A stretch of DNA of 38,454 bases from Thermoleophilia bacterium (GTDB lineage Bacteria; Actinomycetota; Thermoleophilia; Miltoncostaeales; Miltoncostaeaceae): the NCBI GenBank assembly GCA_017882545.1, contig JADGPG010000002.1:1-38454 (forward strand). The letters are read 5' to 3'. Under the pieces are notes generated by a model. The model was not told the DNA's origin, ran no database searches, and saw only the letters and a program-made list of their open reading frames with translations. Below, piece after piece: positions 23,994 through 31,637 of the stretch. Position 1 is the stretch's first letter. Each line of letters begins with the position of its first letter. A program made the position numbers and the translations under genes.

Positions 23994-24674
23994 ATGACTC
24001 CGCAGCTGTTTCTCTTTGCGCTGGGATCCGCCGCCTACCCGCTGCTGCTGGCGATCGTCCTCGTCTTGCTCACCGCCAAGAATCCGCCGAAACTGCTGTG
24101 CGGCTACCTGATCGGCGGCTACGCGATGAGCTACGCGTACGGCGTCCTGATGCTCCTCCTGCTCGATGCGGTGGGCCAAGGGCACCAGCGGTCGCATTCG
24201 TCGACGTTCGGGCCGTGGGTCGACGTGGCCGTCGGGGTCATCGCGATCGCCGGTGCGGTGTTGATCGAGCGCCACCGCCGCCAGCGCAACCGCGACCCCG
24301 TGGCCCGGGCGCCGCGCGTCGGGTCCGGCAACGCGCGGGTCGATCGCATCCTCGACAAGGGCTCGCTTACGTGGATGATCGTGCTGGGTGCCTGCCTGAG
24401 TCTCCCGAGCCCGTTCTACATGGCGGCGGCCAAGGACATCGCCGTCGACACGCCGACCTGGTCGCGGCGGCTGGAGATCCTCGTCGTCTTCAACGTGATC
24501 ATCTTCCTGCTGGTGTGGGTGCCGTTGGCCGCCTATCTGATCTCGCCCGACGGCACGCGTCGCGCGGTCGGTCGCCTCAACCGCTGGCTCCAGGCAAATC
24601 TGCTCCGCGTGGGTGTGCTGATCGCCTTCGGCCTCGGGATCTACGAGATCATCCGAGGCCTCGCCTCGCTCTAG
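23994..24674 (+). CDS. SfLAP/GAP-family membrane protein, copy 2
   Basis: A 226-residue paralogue of the preceding gene: QLFLFALGSAAYPLLLAIVLVLLT, YLIGGYAMSYAYGVLMLLLLD, VDVAVGVIAIAGAVLIE, GACLSLPSPFYMAAAKDIA and FNVIIFLLVWVPLAAYLISPDGTRR. The PLAAYLISP segment is shared with copy 1. ATG 23994 is taken because the longer frame (GTG 23958) adds polar residues before helix 1; no clear ribosome site precedes either. Its TAG stop shares CTAG (24671-24674) with the stop of the convergent MFS exporter. The tandem pair suggests recent or functionally linked duplication. Confidence 0.82.
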   Translation: MTPQLFLFALGSAAYPLLLAIVLVLLTAKNPPKLLCGYLIGGYAMSYAYGVLMLLLLDAVGQGHQRSHSSTFGPWVDVAVGVIAIAGAVLIERHRRQRNRDPVARAPRVGSGNARVDRILDKGSLTWMIVLGACLSLPSPFYMAAAKDIAVDTPTWSRRLEILVVFNVIIFLLVWVPLAAYLISPDGTRRAVGRLNRWLQANLLRVGVLIAFGLGIYEIIRGLASL

Positions 24675-26275
24675 TTGGCGGGGTCCGCGTCCCCGTCGGC
24701 GGCGGCGTACTCGGCCAGAAGTCGCCGCTCCTCGTCGTGCTTCGGGAAGAAGAACCAAACGATGATCCCTCCCGCAAGCGTCGCCGCAGCGCCCGCGAAG
24801 TAGGCCCAACGGTCACCATGCAGGAAGGCGGTCCGGGCGCCGCCGATGATCTGTTGTGAGTACTGCGGGTACTGCGTGGCGATGGATTCGGCACCGGCAT
24901 AGGACTTGGTCAGCTCCTCCTGCACCGAGACCGTCACCGGCTTTCCCGACGCATCGATCTGGCTGGTCGCCGACGCCGTGTACCCGGCGGTCAGCAGTGC
25001 GCCGAAGATCGACTGCAGAATGGCCCCGCCGAGATCACGCTGGAGGTCGGCCGTGCCCGATGCCATGCCGACCCGCCGGACCGGCACCGACCCAGTCAAG
25101 GAGTGGGAGGCGGGCGTCCCGGCAAGCCCCACGCCGATGCCGACGCTGATGTAGGCGACCGCGACCGTCCAGTACGAGGCGCCCTCGGTCCAGAAGGCGA
25201 ACATCCACAGGAACCCCGCCAGCACGAACACGTACCCGACAAGCAACGTGTACCGCGCTCCCCGCGCTTCGACGATCTTGGCCGACCGCGGGGCGACGGC
25301 GACCAGGCAGACCGCCGCGGGCAGGATCGCGAGTCCCGCCTTCATCGTCGAGTAGCCGAGCATGTTCTGCAGGTACTGCTGGCTGATGACCATCGCCCCC
25401 ATCAGCGACCCGAACACGACGATCCCGGCGCAGGCGGCGACCCAAAACGGGGGTCGCGACGCGATCGCCAGGTCATAGAGGGGGTTCTGTGCGCGGCGCT
25501 GGCGCACGTAGAACAGCACAAGTGCGACGACGGCGATCGCGCCGAGGACGAGGGCCGCGGTGTGGGCGTTCTGCACAGGTGCGAAGTTGATCGCCAGGAT
25601 GAGTGCGCCGACGACGACCACGGACAGGATGCCGCCGATGTTGTCGACTCGTGCCGTGCTCTCGTTGACGTGGGCCGGCACCAGGACCCACGCGAGGACG
25701 ACCGCGACGATCGCGAGCGGGATGGTCACCAGGAATACCGAGCCCCAGCTGAAGTGCTGGAGCAGGAATCCGGATAGCAGCGGGCCAAGGGCGGCAGTCG
25801 CCCCCCCGATGCCCGACCAGAGCGCGATGGCCTTGGTGCGGGCGGCCCCGCTCCAGAGGGCGGTGATGATCGCGAGCGTCGTCGGGTAGGCCATGCCGGC
25901 CGTCAGACCGCCGCCCAGGCGGGCGACAAACAGAACGGTGTCCGACGGTGCGTAGCCGGCAAGCAGCGACATCGGAATCGCGAGCGTTGTGCCGACCACC
26001 AGCATCATCTTGCGTCCGTAGCGGTCGCCGAGGGCACCGAACCACAACACCGAGCACGCCAGGCCGAGCGAATACCCGACCGCGATCAGATCGAGCACGG
26101 TTTGGCTCGAGTTGAAGTGCACGCCGATCGACGGAAGCGCCACGTTGGCGACGGCCAGGTTCAGGTTGGCGACGGCCGCGACGAGGATCAGGCTCAGCAG
26201 CACCAGCCCCGCACGCTGCGGGGACGTGCCGGGGTTCGTGGTGGTGGATGGTGCGCTCGCGGTCCGGCTAGACAC
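24671..26275 (-). CDS. MFS multidrug-type exporter, 14 helices (DHA2 family)
   Basis: A 534-residue product: about 14 hydrophobic segments, with GALGDRYGRKMMLVVG (motif A) between helices 2 and 3 and a C-terminal polar tail. An extracytoplasmic loop near residues 430-490 before the last helix is typical of EmrB/QacA-type transporters. It would export drugs or metabolites using the proton gradient. The GTG start at 26275 overlaps the DUF2252 stop (ggtgtctag), giving an 8-bp overlap and translational coupling. The longer frame to 26428 is antisense-like Ser/Pro/Thr sequence. Confidence 0.92.
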   Translation of the reverse strand: MSSRTASAPSTTTNPGTSPQRAGLVLLSLILVAAVANLNLAVANVALPSIGVHFNSSQTVLDLIAVGYSLGLACSVLWFGALGDRYGRKMMLVVGTTLAIPMSLLAGYAPSDTVLFVARLGGGLTAGMAYPTTLAIITALWSGAARTKAIALWSGIGGATAALGPLLSGFLLQHFSWGSVFLVTIPLAIVAVVLAWVLVPAHVNESTARVDNIGGILSVVVVGALILAINFAPVQNAHTAALVLGAIAVVALVLFYVRQRRAQNPLYDLAIASRPPFWVAACAGIVVFGSLMGAMVISQQYLQNMLGYSTMKAGLAILPAAVCLVAVAPRSAKIVEARGARYTLLVGYVFVLAGFLWMFAFWTEGASYWTVAVAYISVGIGVGLAGTPASHSLTGSVPVRRVGMASGTADLQRDLGGAILQSIFGALLTAGYTASATSQIDASGKPVTVSVQEELTKSYAGAESIATQYPQYSQQIIGGARTAFLHGDRWAYFAGAAATLAGGIIVWFFFPKHDEERRLLAEYAAADGDADPAN

Positions 26276-27710
26276 CGGTCTCCGCGATGATCCGCCCGGC
26301 GGCGACGGCGTCGACCAGCGCCTGATGATCGCGTTCGTTCTGGTCGGCGCATCGGGTGGCGAAGTTTGCGATCGCGCGGTCGAAGACGTCGGACTTGCCC
26401 AGGTAGGCGGCGATCGCCACGCGGTCACCCGAACGGGCGTGGGCCCGCGCCAGCGTCCAGCCGCACAGCTCGGCGTAGTTGGCCATCCCAGCGGGCACCA
26501 TCTCCTCCACCTCGGCCGAGCCCTTCCAGTCGCGTAGTTGCCGTACGTAGAAGTCGCGTTGGACGCCGTCGATGCCCTCGATCCGCATCCACCCGAGCAG
26601 AATGTCGCCGGCGGCCTGCATCAGCCGCTGTCCGGCGACGACGCGATGGGCGTGGTTACGGTATCCGCTCGGCCCGCAGAAGGGCTCGAGCACCGATTCT
26701 TGTGCCTCTTTGAACTGCAGGAACAGCGGATCGCGGTCGTCACGCCCGAGCATCAGGGCAATCCACGCCCGGGTACCCACGCTGCCGACCCCGACGACCT
26801 TTTGGGCGAGGTCGACGAAACGGTAGCTCTCGAGCAGCTGCCGCCGGTCGGTGTCGAGCGTGGACCGGTACGCGCGCAGGTTCGTGTGGACCCAATCGGT
26901 GAACCGTGCGGCGAACTCCTCGGTCATGAACGCCGCCGCCGGGACGATCAGCGGGGGGTCCGGCTTGATCCGCGGCTCCCCGCCGACGACCTCGGTCATC
27001 TTGTTGAACGCGTGCATCGAGTCCCGCGTCCGGGCCTTGGCGAGCGTCTGCTCGGTGCGGGCCATCATCGCCTTGGTCGCCGTCGGCCGGTACTGCGCGA
27101 GCGCCCGGTCGACGTCGAGGCTCGCGTAGAAGACCTCGAGGTTGGTCTGCTCGGCAAATTCGGCCATCGCGCGGCGGTAGCTGGCAACCGAGGCGAGGAC
27201 GGCTTGGCGCCGGTCGGTCACGGTGAATTCGCGGTCGCGTCCCGCGATCTCGAGGCTTGCCGCGAGTCGCTTGATGTCCCACTCGAACGGTCCCGGGGAG
27301 GTCTCGTCGAAGTCGTTGATGTCGAACACGAGCCGCCGCTCGGGGGTGCCGAACACGCCGAAGTTCGACAGGTGCGCGTCACCGCAGAGCTGGACCCGCA
27401 GGCCGGTGGTCGGTGTCGCCGCGAGGTCGTTGGACATGACCAGCGCGGCGCCCCGGTAGAAGGTAAAGGGCGACACCAGCATGCGCCCGTACCGGATCGG
27501 CACGAGCTGCGGCACCCGCGTCGTCGCCTGCGACTGCAGCAGCGCGATCGGATCCGAGCGGTGCACGGGCATCTCAAAATCCGCGTGCTTGGACCGCGGT
27601 ACGGACTTGCGTTCGGCGCGGCCCCGGGCGACGCGTTCCGGGACTGTCGGGTGCTCAACGGCGATCGGCCGGAAATCGGGGTGGTTCAGCGCTGCATCAG
27701 ATGTGGTCAT
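26268..27710 (-). CDS. DUF2252 family protein
   Basis: A 480-residue product matching DUF2252 (PF10009) along its length: RVARGRAERKSVPRSKHADF, DPIALLQSQATTRVPQLVPIRYGRM, SPFTFYRGAALVM, QLCGDAHLSNFGVF, VFDINDFDETSPGPFEWDIKRLA and GVGSVGTRAWIALMLG. The GDAHLSNFG and FDINDFDE segments resemble phosphotransferase/kinase-like active sites, and the family is thought to be kinase-like, but its substrate is unknown. The ATG 27710 lacks a Shine-Dalgarno and overlaps (ATGA) a 7-codon upstream ORF MTTDGAP. It is first in an overlapping pair with the MFS exporter. Confidence 0.92.
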   Translation of the reverse strand: MTTSDAALNHPDFRPIAVEHPTVPERVARGRAERKSVPRSKHADFEMPVHRSDPIALLQSQATTRVPQLVPIRYGRMLVSPFTFYRGAALVMSNDLAATPTTGLRVQLCGDAHLSNFGVFGTPERRLVFDINDFDETSPGPFEWDIKRLAASLEIAGRDREFTVTDRRQAVLASVASYRRAMAEFAEQTNLEVFYASLDVDRALAQYRPTATKAMMARTEQTLAKARTRDSMHAFNKMTEVVGGEPRIKPDPPLIVPAAAFMTEEFAARFTDWVHTNLRAYRSTLDTDRRQLLESYRFVDLAQKVVGVGSVGTRAWIALMLGRDDRDPLFLQFKEAQESVLEPFCGPSGYRNHAHRVVAGQRLMQAAGDILLGWMRIEGIDGVQRDFYVRQLRDWKGSAEVEEMVPAGMANYAELCGWTLARAHARSGDRVAIAAYLGKSDVFDRAIANFATRCADQNERDHQALVDAVAAGRIIAETGV

Positions 27711-27741
27711 GGTGCCCCGTCCGTCGTCATGGCCGCACCGT

Positions 27742-27765
27742 GCGGTCCCCGGCCCCGGGGACCGC
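27742..27765. repeat. perfect inverted repeat between two minus-strand genes
   Basis: gcggtcccc (27742-27750) and ggggaccgc (27757-27765) pair over 9 bp with a 6-nt loop, 30-50 nt before the DUF2252 start. It may terminate the 146-aa gene or shape the DUF2252 leader. Confidence 0.5.
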
Positions 27766-27777
27766 GGCGGCCGGGGA

Positions 27778-28218
27778 TCAGGAGGACTGCAGTGCGCCCG
27801 TGATCGCCTCGATCGCCTCGGCCTCGGGCGAACTGACGTCCTGTCCGTCCTCCCGGTGTGCGGCCGCCACCGTTTTGGACAACGTCACGATGAAGTTGCG
27901 GTAATCCTCGAGCTCCTGCGGCGTGGCCTTGGCGGCGACGATGCCGACGGCCCTCGTGATGAGCGCGAGATTCTGGGCGCGGAGCTCGGCCTGGTCGTGG
28001 CCCTTCGGGTGGTTGGCCTTGGGACGGGTGGACGCGATCTCGTCAAGCAACTCGCTCTGCCCGTGCTGCTCGCGGGCCTCGACGTATGCCTTCGACATGG
28101 CGAAGGTCTCCCGGAAGGTCCCACCCCGCGACGCCATCACGACGAGCATGCCGGCCGTCGTCGGCCCCTCGAGTACGGTGATCCACTCGTCGTCGCTGAA
28201 TGCGGCCTTCGTCGTCAT
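27778..28218 (-). CDS. hypothetical protein, 146 aa
   Basis: A soluble, mostly helical product (MTTKAAFSDDEWITVLEGPT...). Repeated motifs include TAGMLVVMASRGG near residue 21 and a C-terminal DYRNFIVTLSKTVAAAHREDG. No signal peptide or known motif; the general layout is like small tellurite-resistance/TerB-type helical proteins, but that is only a resemblance. ATG 28218 overlaps as ATGA the stop of a 3-codon ORF (MAR) which has aagga upstream; the longer frame is not supported. It may be cotranscribed with DUF2252, 67 bp downstream. Confidence 0.7.
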   Translation of the reverse strand: MTTKAAFSDDEWITVLEGPTTAGMLVVMASRGGTFRETFAMSKAYVEAREQHGQSELLDEIASTRPKANHPKGHDQAELRAQNLALITRAVGIVAAKATPQELEDYRNFIVTLSKTVAAAHREDGQDVSSPEAEAIEAITGALQSS

Positions 28219-28366
28219 CGCGCCATCCGGTCCTTGATCGTGGAGTATCGGTCCCCACTCTACCGTGCCCCCGCCCCTCGACCGGTCCGACGGATGAAAC
28301 GATCGCGCGGCACTGCGGCCGACCGGAGTTGCGCGGTTCGGGTCCCGAATCTGATTGGATCGCAGC

Positions 28367-28690
28367 ATGAGCATCGTCAAGATCAATGCAATCACCGTCC
28401 CCGAGGGCGCAGGCGACGAGTTGGGCCGGCGCTTTGCCGCGCGGGCGGGCGCCGTCGACGGGCAGGAAGGCTTCGAGGGCTTCGAGCTGCTGCGCCCGAC
28501 CGACGGACGGAACCAATGGCTGGTGGTGACCCGCTGGCGGGACGAGGCGGCGTTTGCGGCGTGGGTGGCGTCTCCCGCCTTTGCCCACGGCCACGCCGGC
28601 GCGGGCCGGCCGGCCCCTGACGGCGCACCCGTATCGGTGTCGTCCGAACTCTGGTCGTATGAACCCGCCGGGGGATCCGGGGCGCACTGA
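28367..28690 (+). CDS. MhuD-like heme-degrading / antibiotic biosynthesis monooxygenase-fold protein
   Basis: The 107-residue protein starts MSIVKINAITVPEGAGDELG and aligns along its length with mycobacterial MhuD (VKINAI, FLGFQLLRP-like FEGFELLRP, VVTRW, AAFAAW). Two of the MhuD functional positions are conserved: Asn7 and Trp66. The heme-ligand His falls at 74 or 76 rather than 75 (AFAHGHAG). MhuD cleaves heme non-canonically to release iron. ATG 28367 is chosen over ATG 28355 because the MhuD alignment starts there. No heme-uptake genes are nearby, so the role is inference. Confidence 0.85.
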   Translation: MSIVKINAITVPEGAGDELGRRFAARAGAVDGQEGFEGFELLRPTDGRNQWLVVTRWRDEAAFAAWVASPAFAHGHAGAGRPAPDGAPVSVSSELWSYEPAGGSGAH

Positions 28691-28711
28691 CCCCCCGGCG
28701 CCGAGGTCAGT
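28686..28711. terminator. symmetric hairpin holding both stop codons of a convergent pair
   Basis: actgacc (28686-28692) pairs with ggtcagt (28705-28711). The TGA of the MhuD-like gene (28688-28690) and the opposing TGA (28709-28707) lie at mirror positions, as at 21935-21959. Confidence 0.55.
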
Positions 28712-29303
28712 CCGGGAGATCGTGCCGGATGAGATCGACGACCGGGCACCCGCAGTCGTCGGTCGACAGATCGAACGCGGCGCGTGCGCCGGGACCGAGC
28801 GCATCGACGCCAGCGAGGACCGCGTCCAGGTAGGCCCGGGCGACGACCGTCGTGCCGGTCCGATCGCCCGCCGTGCGGCGTGCGTGTCCCTCCGCGGAGC
28901 CGAGATACACCCACACCGGACCCGCGAGCTTCGGCAGGCGATCGCCGACGTCGACGCGCCCATATTGGCGCTCACGACGGTCGAGTTCGGCGAGATGTCG
29001 CCGGGTCACCGGGACGCACACGCCGTTGACCGCCCCGGCGGGGTCGGCGACAAGATCGAGAAACGCGACGTACACGGCCGGCGTTCGACCGGTGCCCGGG
29101 TCGCGGTAGCTCTTATAGCCCGGAATCACCGCCCGGTTGTCCATCGCGACCCCCCATGTCCGGCGGAAGCCGGGCAGGGTCACCACCACGCCGTCCTCCG
29201 CGGATCCGCGTGTCACAGGGGCCCTCGGTTCGCCGACGAGCGAGCCGTAGCCGAACAGCCACTGCCGGGCGGTGATGTGATCGGGGCCCTGCGACGACGT
29301 CAC
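28707..29303 (-). CDS. gamma-glutamylcyclotransferase-like protein
   Basis: A 198-residue product from GTG 29303. QWLFGYGSLVGEPRA is the substrate-loop signature (YGSL) of the GGCT/ChaC-like fold, followed by PGFRRTWGVAMDN, YVAFLDLV, NGVCVPVT and LDRRERQYGRVDV, with the candidate catalytic Glu in RRERQY. Members split gamma-glutamyl compounds to release 5-oxoproline; exact substrate unknown. The frame extends to ATG 29360, but GTG 29303 overlaps (GTGA) the stop of an upstream leaderless ORF and fits the family's N-terminus better. Confidence 0.82.
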   Translation of the reverse strand: MTSSQGPDHITARQWLFGYGSLVGEPRAPVTRGSAEDGVVVTLPGFRRTWGVAMDNRAVIPGYKSYRDPGTGRTPAVYVAFLDLVADPAGAVNGVCVPVTRRHLAELDRRERQYGRVDVGDRLPKLAGPVWVYLGSAEGHARRTAGDRTGTTVVARAYLDAVLAGVDALGPGARAAFDLSTDDCGCPVVDLIRHDLPD

Positions 29304-29380
29304 CGCGCGTCCCGGTGCCGGCGCGCACATCGCCCGAGGGCATCTCGTGCCGGTCCGCATGTGCGCCGGTCATGCCGCAT
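29300..29380 (-). CDS. 26-aa leaderless upstream ORF before the GGCT-like gene
   Basis: TATGGT (29392-29387, minus strand) lies 6 nt before ATG 29380. The ORF encodes an Arg-rich peptide with two Cys (starts MRHDRRTCGPARDALG) and ends at TGA 29302-29300, overlapping the GGCT GTG as GTGA. No Shine-Dalgarno precedes the main GTG, so coupling is likely. Confidence 0.45.
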   Translation of the reverse strand: MRHDRRTCGPARDALGRCARRHRDAR

Positions 29381-29464
29381 GGGATCACCATAGTCGGGTG
29401 CCGGCACCCAAACATTTCTCCGATCGGGCGATGGGGCGCGGTGGTGTCGCGGTAGCCTGAGCGC

Positions 29465-29512
29465 ATGTCCATGACGTCCACACCCTCCACGATCGCCGAC
29501 CCGGTGGCCTGA
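29465..29512 (+). CDS. 15-aa leaderless upstream ORF before the YqhA gene
   Basis: TAGCCT (29453-29458) lies 6 nt before ATG 29465. The ORF reads MSMTSTPSTIADPVA and stops at TGA 29510-29512, one base before the GTG of the next gene. Confidence 0.45.
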   Translation: MSMTSTPSTIADPVA

Positions 29513-29513
29513 G

Positions 29514-30074
29514 GTGGAGGCTCCACACGACGACGGGGACCGCCCTCCCCGAGACCCACGTGTGGTGTGGGACCCACCGCTCGGACGAGGGTTCGCCTGG
29601 GCAATCCTCGTCACCCGACTGCTCGTGCTGATCCCAGCGGTCGTGCTCATGCTGTCCGGGCTCGCCGCGTTCATCTACGGGGGCGCCTACTTCGTGTACG
29701 CGGTGGGGCACGTGTCCGACCATCCCTTCCCGGTCAAAGACAACCTCGGTGTCTTTCTGATCGACCTCGATCTGTTTCTGATCGGTGCCACCCTGCTGCT
29801 GATCGCCGTCGGCTTCTACGGGCTCACGCTCTCGGGCGGCTCCGACGACCGGCGCGGCGAGGTCCCCGCATGGCTCGACGTGCGCAACCTCGACGACATG
29901 AAGACGCGGATCATGGCGATGCTCACACTGATCGCGCTCACGAGTTTCGTCGACGTCGTCGTGGACTTCCACGGGGGGCGGGACATCTTCTACCTGGGCG
30001 CGGCCATCGCGTTGGTGATCGTCGCGATCACGGCGTTCATGCGGTTCGCCGCCGCGGACCGCGGCCGGCACTAG
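29514..30074 (+). CDS. YqhA/UPF0114-family membrane protein
   Basis: A 186-residue protein with helices near 30-60, 78-102, 128-150 and 156-178. The stretch NLGVFLIDLDLFLIGATLLLIAVGFYGL and the LDVRNLDDMKTRIM loop are typical of the YqhA family (PF03350), integral membrane proteins of unknown function. GTG 29514 is used because there is no other start near helix 1 and the tiny upstream ORF ends one base before it. The K+ channel gene follows 50 bp later on the same strand. Confidence 0.85.
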   Translation: MEAPHDDGDRPPRDPRVVWDPPLGRGFAWAILVTRLLVLIPAVVLMLSGLAAFIYGGAYFVYAVGHVSDHPFPVKDNLGVFLIDLDLFLIGATLLLIAVGFYGLTLSGGSDDRRGEVPAWLDVRNLDDMKTRIMAMLTLIALTSFVDVVVDFHGGRDIFYLGAAIALVIVAITAFMRFAAADRGRH

Positions 30075-30124
30075 TCGGCCACCCGGGGGGAGGAGAGCGT
30101 CGCCGCGATCCGAACAGGCCACCG

Positions 30125-30934
30125 ATGGCCACGCGCACCCGACCGCCCGAGCTCGCCAACGCCCCGCGCGAGGTCTTCATCTTCGCGCTGACGATTCTGT
30201 CGCTCATCAACATCCTGCTGGCACTGCCCGTGAGCCCGCTGACCTCGGCGCAGCGCCAGGTGATCCTGATCATCGATGGGGTCCTGACCATCTTCTTCCT
30301 GCTGGACTTCGGCACCCGGATGCGGCAGGCACCGAGCAAGTCGAGGTACTTCTTCCACGAACGCGGATGGCTCGATCTGCTCGGGAGCCTTCCCGGCTTG
30401 CGCGTCCTGCGCGCGTTCCGGCTCATCCGGGCGTGGCGGCTCATGCGCGAGTACGGGCTCGGCGGGATTCTGGCGTGGCTGCTGCGCGACCGCGCCCAGA
30501 GCGCCCTCTACGTCATGACATTCCTGGTGATCTTGGTGCTCGAGATCACCGGGACCGCGGTGCTGCCCTTCGAGGCTGCCGACCCGAACGCGAACATCGT
30601 CAGCGGCGGCGACGCGCTCTGGTGGGGCGTCGTCACGGTGACGACCGTGGGGTACGGCGACCAGTATCCGGTCACGCCCGGCGGCCGCATCGTCGGAGTG
30701 TTTCTGCTGATTGCCGGCGTCGTGCTGTTCGCGACGCTGTCGGGGTACCTCGCCAACGCGTTCTTGTCACCCCGCGCGCGTGACGACGAGCGCAGCGATG
30801 TGGGAGCCCCGGCCGCCCCGTCGGGCCATGGCGACGTGCGGCTGTCGGAGATCATCGACCTGCTGCACCGCCAACAGGCCGAGACCGCGGCGCTGCGCGC
30901 GCAGCTCGAGCGGCTTGGCGAGGATCCCGGCTAG
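30125..30934 (+). CDS. voltage-gated-type potassium channel
   Basis: A 269-residue protein with six helices. The S4-like helix (about 92-108, LRVLRAFRLIRAWRLMR) has an arginine at every third position, six in all, as in a voltage sensor. The pore carries the filter TTVGYGD (173-179) before the last helix. A short C-terminal segment (SEIIDLLHRQQAETAALRAQLERL) is a likely coiled coil for tetramerisation. It should form a K+-selective channel opened by depolarisation. It follows YqhA on the same strand. Its TAG stop shares CTAG (30931-30934) with the convergent TetR gene. Confidence 0.93.
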   Translation: MATRTRPPELANAPREVFIFALTILSLINILLALPVSPLTSAQRQVILIIDGVLTIFFLLDFGTRMRQAPSKSRYFFHERGWLDLLGSLPGLRVLRAFRLIRAWRLMREYGLGGILAWLLRDRAQSALYVMTFLVILVLEITGTAVLPFEAADPNANIVSGGDALWWGVVTVTTVGYGDQYPVTPGGRIVGVFLLIAGVVLFATLSGYLANAFLSPRARDDERSDVGAPAAPSGHGDVRLSEIIDLLHRQQAETAALRAQLERLGEDPG

Positions 30935-31527
30935 GGCCGGCGCCGTCTGGCGGCGTCTTCACGGTCAATCATGCCGATGAGCAGCTCGACGCCACGCTCG
31001 GCCGCGATGCCGTGCTCGCCCACGAGCGTGCGCCAGGTGTCGAAACTCAGCGCAAGCGCGATGGTGGCGCGAAGTTCTGCGCGGCGCGTGCCCCGTGCCC
31101 GCCACGGGGCAAGCAGGACGTCGGCGGCCGAGGCCCAGTACGCGTGATACGGCCGCATGACCTCGTGGTCGCGGGCGTCGGCGAGCACTCGGGACATCAT
31201 CGCCTGGTTGGCGTCGTGGTAGGCGAACGCCGCGCGGAGTCCGGTGCGCAGGCGTTCGACCGGGTCGGCGATCTCGGCCCATTCGCGGAGGTCGGGCGCG
31301 GGATGCGTGGCGAAGTAATGGCCGCTGCACGCCTGCGCAAGATCCAGCTCGGTCGGGAAGTGCCGGTACACCGTGACCCGCCCGACGCCCGCACGCTCGG
31401 CGACATCGGTGACCGTCGTCGCCGAGGGCCCGACCGTCTGATGGAGCGCGATGGCCGCGTCCACGATGCGTTGTCGCGTCGCATCCTGGCGGGTTGCGCG
31501 GGCCTTGAGTTGGTAGGCGCGGGCCAT
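30931..31527 (-). CDS. TetR-family repressor
   Basis: A 198-residue regulator. The N-terminal helix-turn-helix is TRQRIVDAAIALHQ... through TVTDVAERAGVGRVTVYRHFPTELDLAQ; the C-terminal ligand domain is unassigned. The ATG 31527 is chosen because TATCGT (31539-31534) ends 6 nt before it; the frame to ATG 31545 is an alternative. It is divergent from the cupin gene, with paired gtgaaaca-type half-sites between, so it probably represses both. Confidence 0.9.
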   Translation of the reverse strand: MARAYQLKARATRQDATRQRIVDAAIALHQTVGPSATTVTDVAERAGVGRVTVYRHFPTELDLAQACSGHYFATHPAPDLREWAEIADPVERLRTGLRAAFAYHDANQAMMSRVLADARDHEVMRPYHAYWASAADVLLAPWRARGTRRAELRATIALALSFDTWRTLVGEHGIAAERGVELLIGMIDREDAARRRRP

Positions 31528-31533
31528 GCGATA

Positions 31534-31605
31534 ACGATACATCATGTTTCACAAAACTTGACATGGATTTCGGTGGGGGATACGGTGCGGGCAAATAGTG
31601 AAACA
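31534..31605. promoter_or_regulatory. TetR/cupin divergent promoter and operator candidates
   Basis: Plus strand: TTGACA (31558-31563), 17 nt, TACGGT (31581-31586), a near-consensus promoter for the cupin. Minus strand: TATCGT (31539-31534) for tetR. An 8-bp perfect inverted repeat, tgtttcac (31545-31552) and gtgaaaca (31598-31605), brackets the cupin promoter and is a plausible binding site for the adjacent TetR protein. Confidence 0.6.
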
Positions 31606-31637
31606 ATCTGTATAGCGAAAATGAACGGAGGATTCCG

